From contig JAAZHB010000021.1 in the NCBI GenBank assembly GCA_012510935.1, positions 1 through 7,584 of the forward strand: a DNA stretch of 7,584 bases, in the 5' to 3' direction. This DNA comes from Clostridiales bacterium (GTDB lineage: Bacteria > Bacillota_A > Clostridia > Peptostreptococcales > Anaerovoracaceae). How positions within the stretch are numbered: position 1 is the stretch's first letter; every line of letters starts with the position of its first letter. Below, one piece after another: positions 6,192-7,584 of this stretch. The translations under genes were made by a program, and so were the position numbers. The notes under the pieces are model-generated. The model did no database searches and was not told the origin of the DNA. It saw nothing but the letters and a program-made list of their open reading frames with translations.

Positions 6192-7202
6192 TTAAATAAA
6201 CAGAAATTGAACTGCATTAAATGCATATCCAACGATAATTATTCCGCTTGTGCAAATTACGATAAAAAGTCCAAGTAGCTTAGGCTTAATAGCTTGTCTA
6301 AGCATCGTCATTGACGGAATGGATAGTGTAGTTACCGCCATCATGAACGACAGAATAGTGCCGAGCTGTGCACCCTTCGAGAGCAGAGCTTCTGCAATTG
6401 GAATTGTGCCAAAAATATCTGCGTACATCGGTACCCCAACGAGAGTCGCCAGCACTACGCCAAACGGATTATTGCCACCAAGAATTTTCTCAACTAGTTC
6501 TGCTGGAATCCAATTATGTATAATTGCGCCAATGCCTACGCCCACCAAAATATACGGAAAAACCTTTTTAAATGTTGAAAGCATCTGTTCTTTAGCATAA
6601 GTGAGGCGTTCTTTATAGGTAAGTGTTGGCGAATCGATATCAACTGAACTTGCATTCCTTATGAAATCTTCAACATACTCCTCCATGTGAAGTCGCTCTA
6701 TCAGAGTTCCTCCCATAACAGCGATTACCAAGCCAACAAATACATAAGCCAGTGCAATCTTCCAACCAAAAATACTTGTCAATAGAAGTAAGCTTCCGAG
6801 ATCAATCATCGGTGATGATATCAGGAAAGAGAAAGTAACTCCAAGCGGTAGCCCCGCGCTTGTAAAACCAATGAACAATGGTATTGATGAGCAGGAGCAA
6901 AAAGGTGTAACCGTACCGAGCAAAGCCGCAATCAAGTTAGCCCATACTCCATGGAATCTTTCCATAATTTGTTTACTTCTTTCGGGTGGGAAAAAGCTCT
7001 GTATATAGCTAATTAGGAATATAAGAAAGCATAACAACATAGTAATCTTAATTACATCATATAAGAAAAATTGCAAGCTGCCACCAAGCCTTGTGTTTAT
7101 ATCAACACCTATCTTTATAAGCAAATTCCCAATCACTTCATTAAGCCACTTCATCCCTAGCACTTGATTCTGTATAAAAAACCACACTACTGACATTTGC
7201 AT
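6192..7202 (-). CDS. ArsP_1/YraQ (DUF318) family permease
   Basis: Integral membrane permease of the family containing ArsP, an exporter of trivalent organoarsenicals in some bacteria, and YraQ-like proteins of unknown substrate. About eight hydrophobic segments are visible, near residues 43-69, 88-116, 121-145, 147-168, 212-232, 246-266, 278-296 and 308-334. The family signature TPFCSCSSIP is at 99-108 with C102 and C104. A second, similar half begins with GVPMYADIFGTIP (256-268), so the protein looks like two inverted or duplicated halves joined by a polar loop (about 170-210). The start at 7202 overlaps the repressor's end by 16 bases. AAGGG lies 3 bases before that ATG and 9 before the next one at 7196, so initiation at 7196 (334 residues) may be the true start. 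The coupled overlap with an ArsR-type gene implies induction by the substrate. Arsenical export is plausible; antimony or other thiol-reactive compounds are alternatives. Confidence 0.85.
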   Translation of the reverse strand: MQMSVVWFFIQNQVLGMKWLNEVIGNLLIKIGVDINTRLGGSLQFFLYDVIKITMLLCFLIFLISYIQSFFPPERSKQIMERFHGVWANLIAALLGTVTPFCSCSSIPLFIGFTSAGLPLGVTFSFLISSPMIDLGSLLLLTSIFGWKIALAYVFVGLVIAVMGGTLIERLHMEEYVEDFIRNASSVDIDSPTLTYKERLTYAKEQMLSTFKKVFPYILVGVGIGAIIHNWIPAELVEKILGGNNPFGVVLATLVGVPMYADIFGTIPIAEALLSKGAQLGTILSFMMAVTTLSIPSMTMLRQAIKPKLLGLFIVICTSGIIIVGYAFNAVQFLFI

Positions 7203-7504
7203 TTACCCTTGCTTTCAGTGGATTTCAATGGTTTTGAATCATCCAATGATTTGATAAAAGCGATAAACTCAGCAAAAATATCACTGTTCAGGGAATAATG
7301 CGTCCACTTTCCTTCCTTCCTTGGAACGACAAGATCGCATTCACAAAGCATCTTCATATGATGTGATAAGGTTGGTTGAGTTATTTCTAACGCTTCAAGA
7401 AGCTTGCACGCGCACTTCTCCCCATTAGAAAGCATCTTTATAATCTTTAATCGATTAGAGTCCGAAAGAACTTTGAATATTAGTGCTGCATCAATTTCAT
7501 TCAT
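7187..7504 (-). CDS. ArsR/SmtB-family transcriptional repressor
   Basis: Winged helix-turn-helix repressor, probably dimeric, that leaves its operator when a metal, metalloid or other effector binds. With the ATG at 7504 it has 105 residues, normal for the family. The frame is open to a GTG at 7513, but that GTG is part of the GAGGTG ribosome binding site, which lies 8 bases before ATG 7504, so I chose the latter. Visible are the opening helix FKVLSDSNRLKII (10-22), the GEKCACKLLEAL segment (28-39) with C31 and C33 in the position of the ArsR CxC metalloid site, the recognition helix ITQPTLSHHMKML (41-53), and a wing near 62-71. Further cysteines are C54 and C56, and a C-terminal CKC (C102, C104) on a basic tail. 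The third cysteine of the E. coli ArsR site is absent. It heads the operon and presumably controls it through the site at 7535-7566. The effector is not certain. Confidence 0.9.
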   Translation of the reverse strand: MNEIDAALIFKVLSDSNRLKIIKMLSNGEKCACKLLEALEITQPTLSHHMKMLCECDLVVPRKEGKWTHYSLNSDIFAEFIAFIKSLDDSKPLKSTESKGKCKCQ

Positions 7505-7517
7505 ATTAATCACCTCG

Positions 7518-7554
7518 TATTGATAACTGTCTATATGTTAAAGCATATATTGAT
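7518..7554. repeat. Heptamer TATTGAT repeated 30 bp apart in the arsR-like leader
   Basis: TATTGAT occurs in the same orientation at 7518-7524 and 7548-7554. The first copy is just upstream of the ribosome binding site and the second is within the operator arm that overlaps the promoter. Thirty bases is close to three helical turns, so the downstream copy could be a secondary repressor half-site. Confidence 0.4.
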
Positions 7555-7563
7555 GAATGTCAA
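7535..7563 (-). promoter_or_regulatory. Promoter of the arsR-permease-thioredoxin operon
   Basis: Perfect -35 TTGACA (7558-7563), 17-base spacer, and a weaker -10 TAACAT (7535-7540) on the minus strand. The predicted leader is about 25 bases. The strong -35 with a poor -10 suits a repressed, inducible promoter. Confidence 0.7.
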
Positions 7564-7566
7564 TAT
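7547..7566. promoter_or_regulatory. Inverted repeat, likely ArsR-type operator
   Basis: ATATTGA (7547-7553) and TCAATAT (7560-7566) are perfect 7-bp inverted arms separated by 6 bases. The right arm covers most of the -35 box and the left arm falls in the promoter spacer. The size and position match ArsR/SmtB operators, which are imperfect palindromes of about 12-2-12 containing ATnnTGA-like halves. Confidence 0.65.
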
Positions 7567-7584
7567 GAGTTTCTTTATATTATA

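Noticed and set aside
6250..6600. 116-codon plus-strand open frame
   Set aside because: It is the antisense shadow of the permease C-terminal half, which has clear membrane segments and family motifs on the minus strand.
7573..7584. TATAAT at the right edge
   Set aside because: It resembles a -10 box, but its -35 would lie outside the window and the region ends in simple AT-rich sequence, so it cannot be judged.
1..7584. tRNA, rRNA, CRISPR array, insertion sequence, attachment site or known riboswitch
   Set aside because: The gaps are short (173 bases at most) and show no cloverleaf, repeat-spacer pattern, terminal inverted repeats or recognisable aptamer core.

Overview
This window looks like the chromosome of a low-GC Gram-positive anaerobe, most likely a member of the Clostridia. 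The reasons are the tig-clpP-clpX gene order, AT-rich spacers, strong AGGAGG-type ribosome binding sites, use of TTG as a start codon, and a murI plus beta-CASP nuclease neighbourhood. I cannot place it to genus from sequence alone. All eight genes are on the minus strand, so transcription runs from the right edge to the left. No RNA gene, CRISPR array, insertion sequence or integrase is visible. Coding density is high and the largest gap is 173 bases (5666-5838).

In order of transcription: (1) 7584-5778 is a compact three-gene unit. It has a promoter with a perfect -35 box overlapped by an inverted repeat, an ArsR-family repressor, an ArsP_1/YraQ-type permease that overlaps the repressor's end, a small Cys-rich thioredoxin-fold protein, and a strong intrinsic terminator. 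This looks like an inducible metalloid or thiol-reactive-compound export module. (2) 5764-4833 is murI (glutamate racemase) with its own promoter and terminator hairpin. (3) 4796-3125 is a beta-CASP metallo-beta-lactamase-fold RNase-like protein with a C-terminal extension. Its likely terminator is interleaved with the next promoter. (4) 3170-2454 is a stand-alone CYTH-domain phosphatase with a consensus promoter. (5) 2394-1 is the protein quality-control group: trigger factor (tig), ClpP protease and the N-terminal third of ClpX, which runs off the left edge.

The housekeeping part (tig, clpP, clpX, murI) is conventional. The least explained parts are the ArsR/permease/thioredoxin unit, where all three proteins carry extra cysteine motifs, and the overlapped terminator/promoter at 3121-3170. 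Two start codons probably differ from the longest open frame: clpP is better begun at the ATG at 1023 and the arsR-like gene at the ATG at 7504, each with a properly placed ribosome binding site. I did not find evidence for a wholly new multi-gene system.
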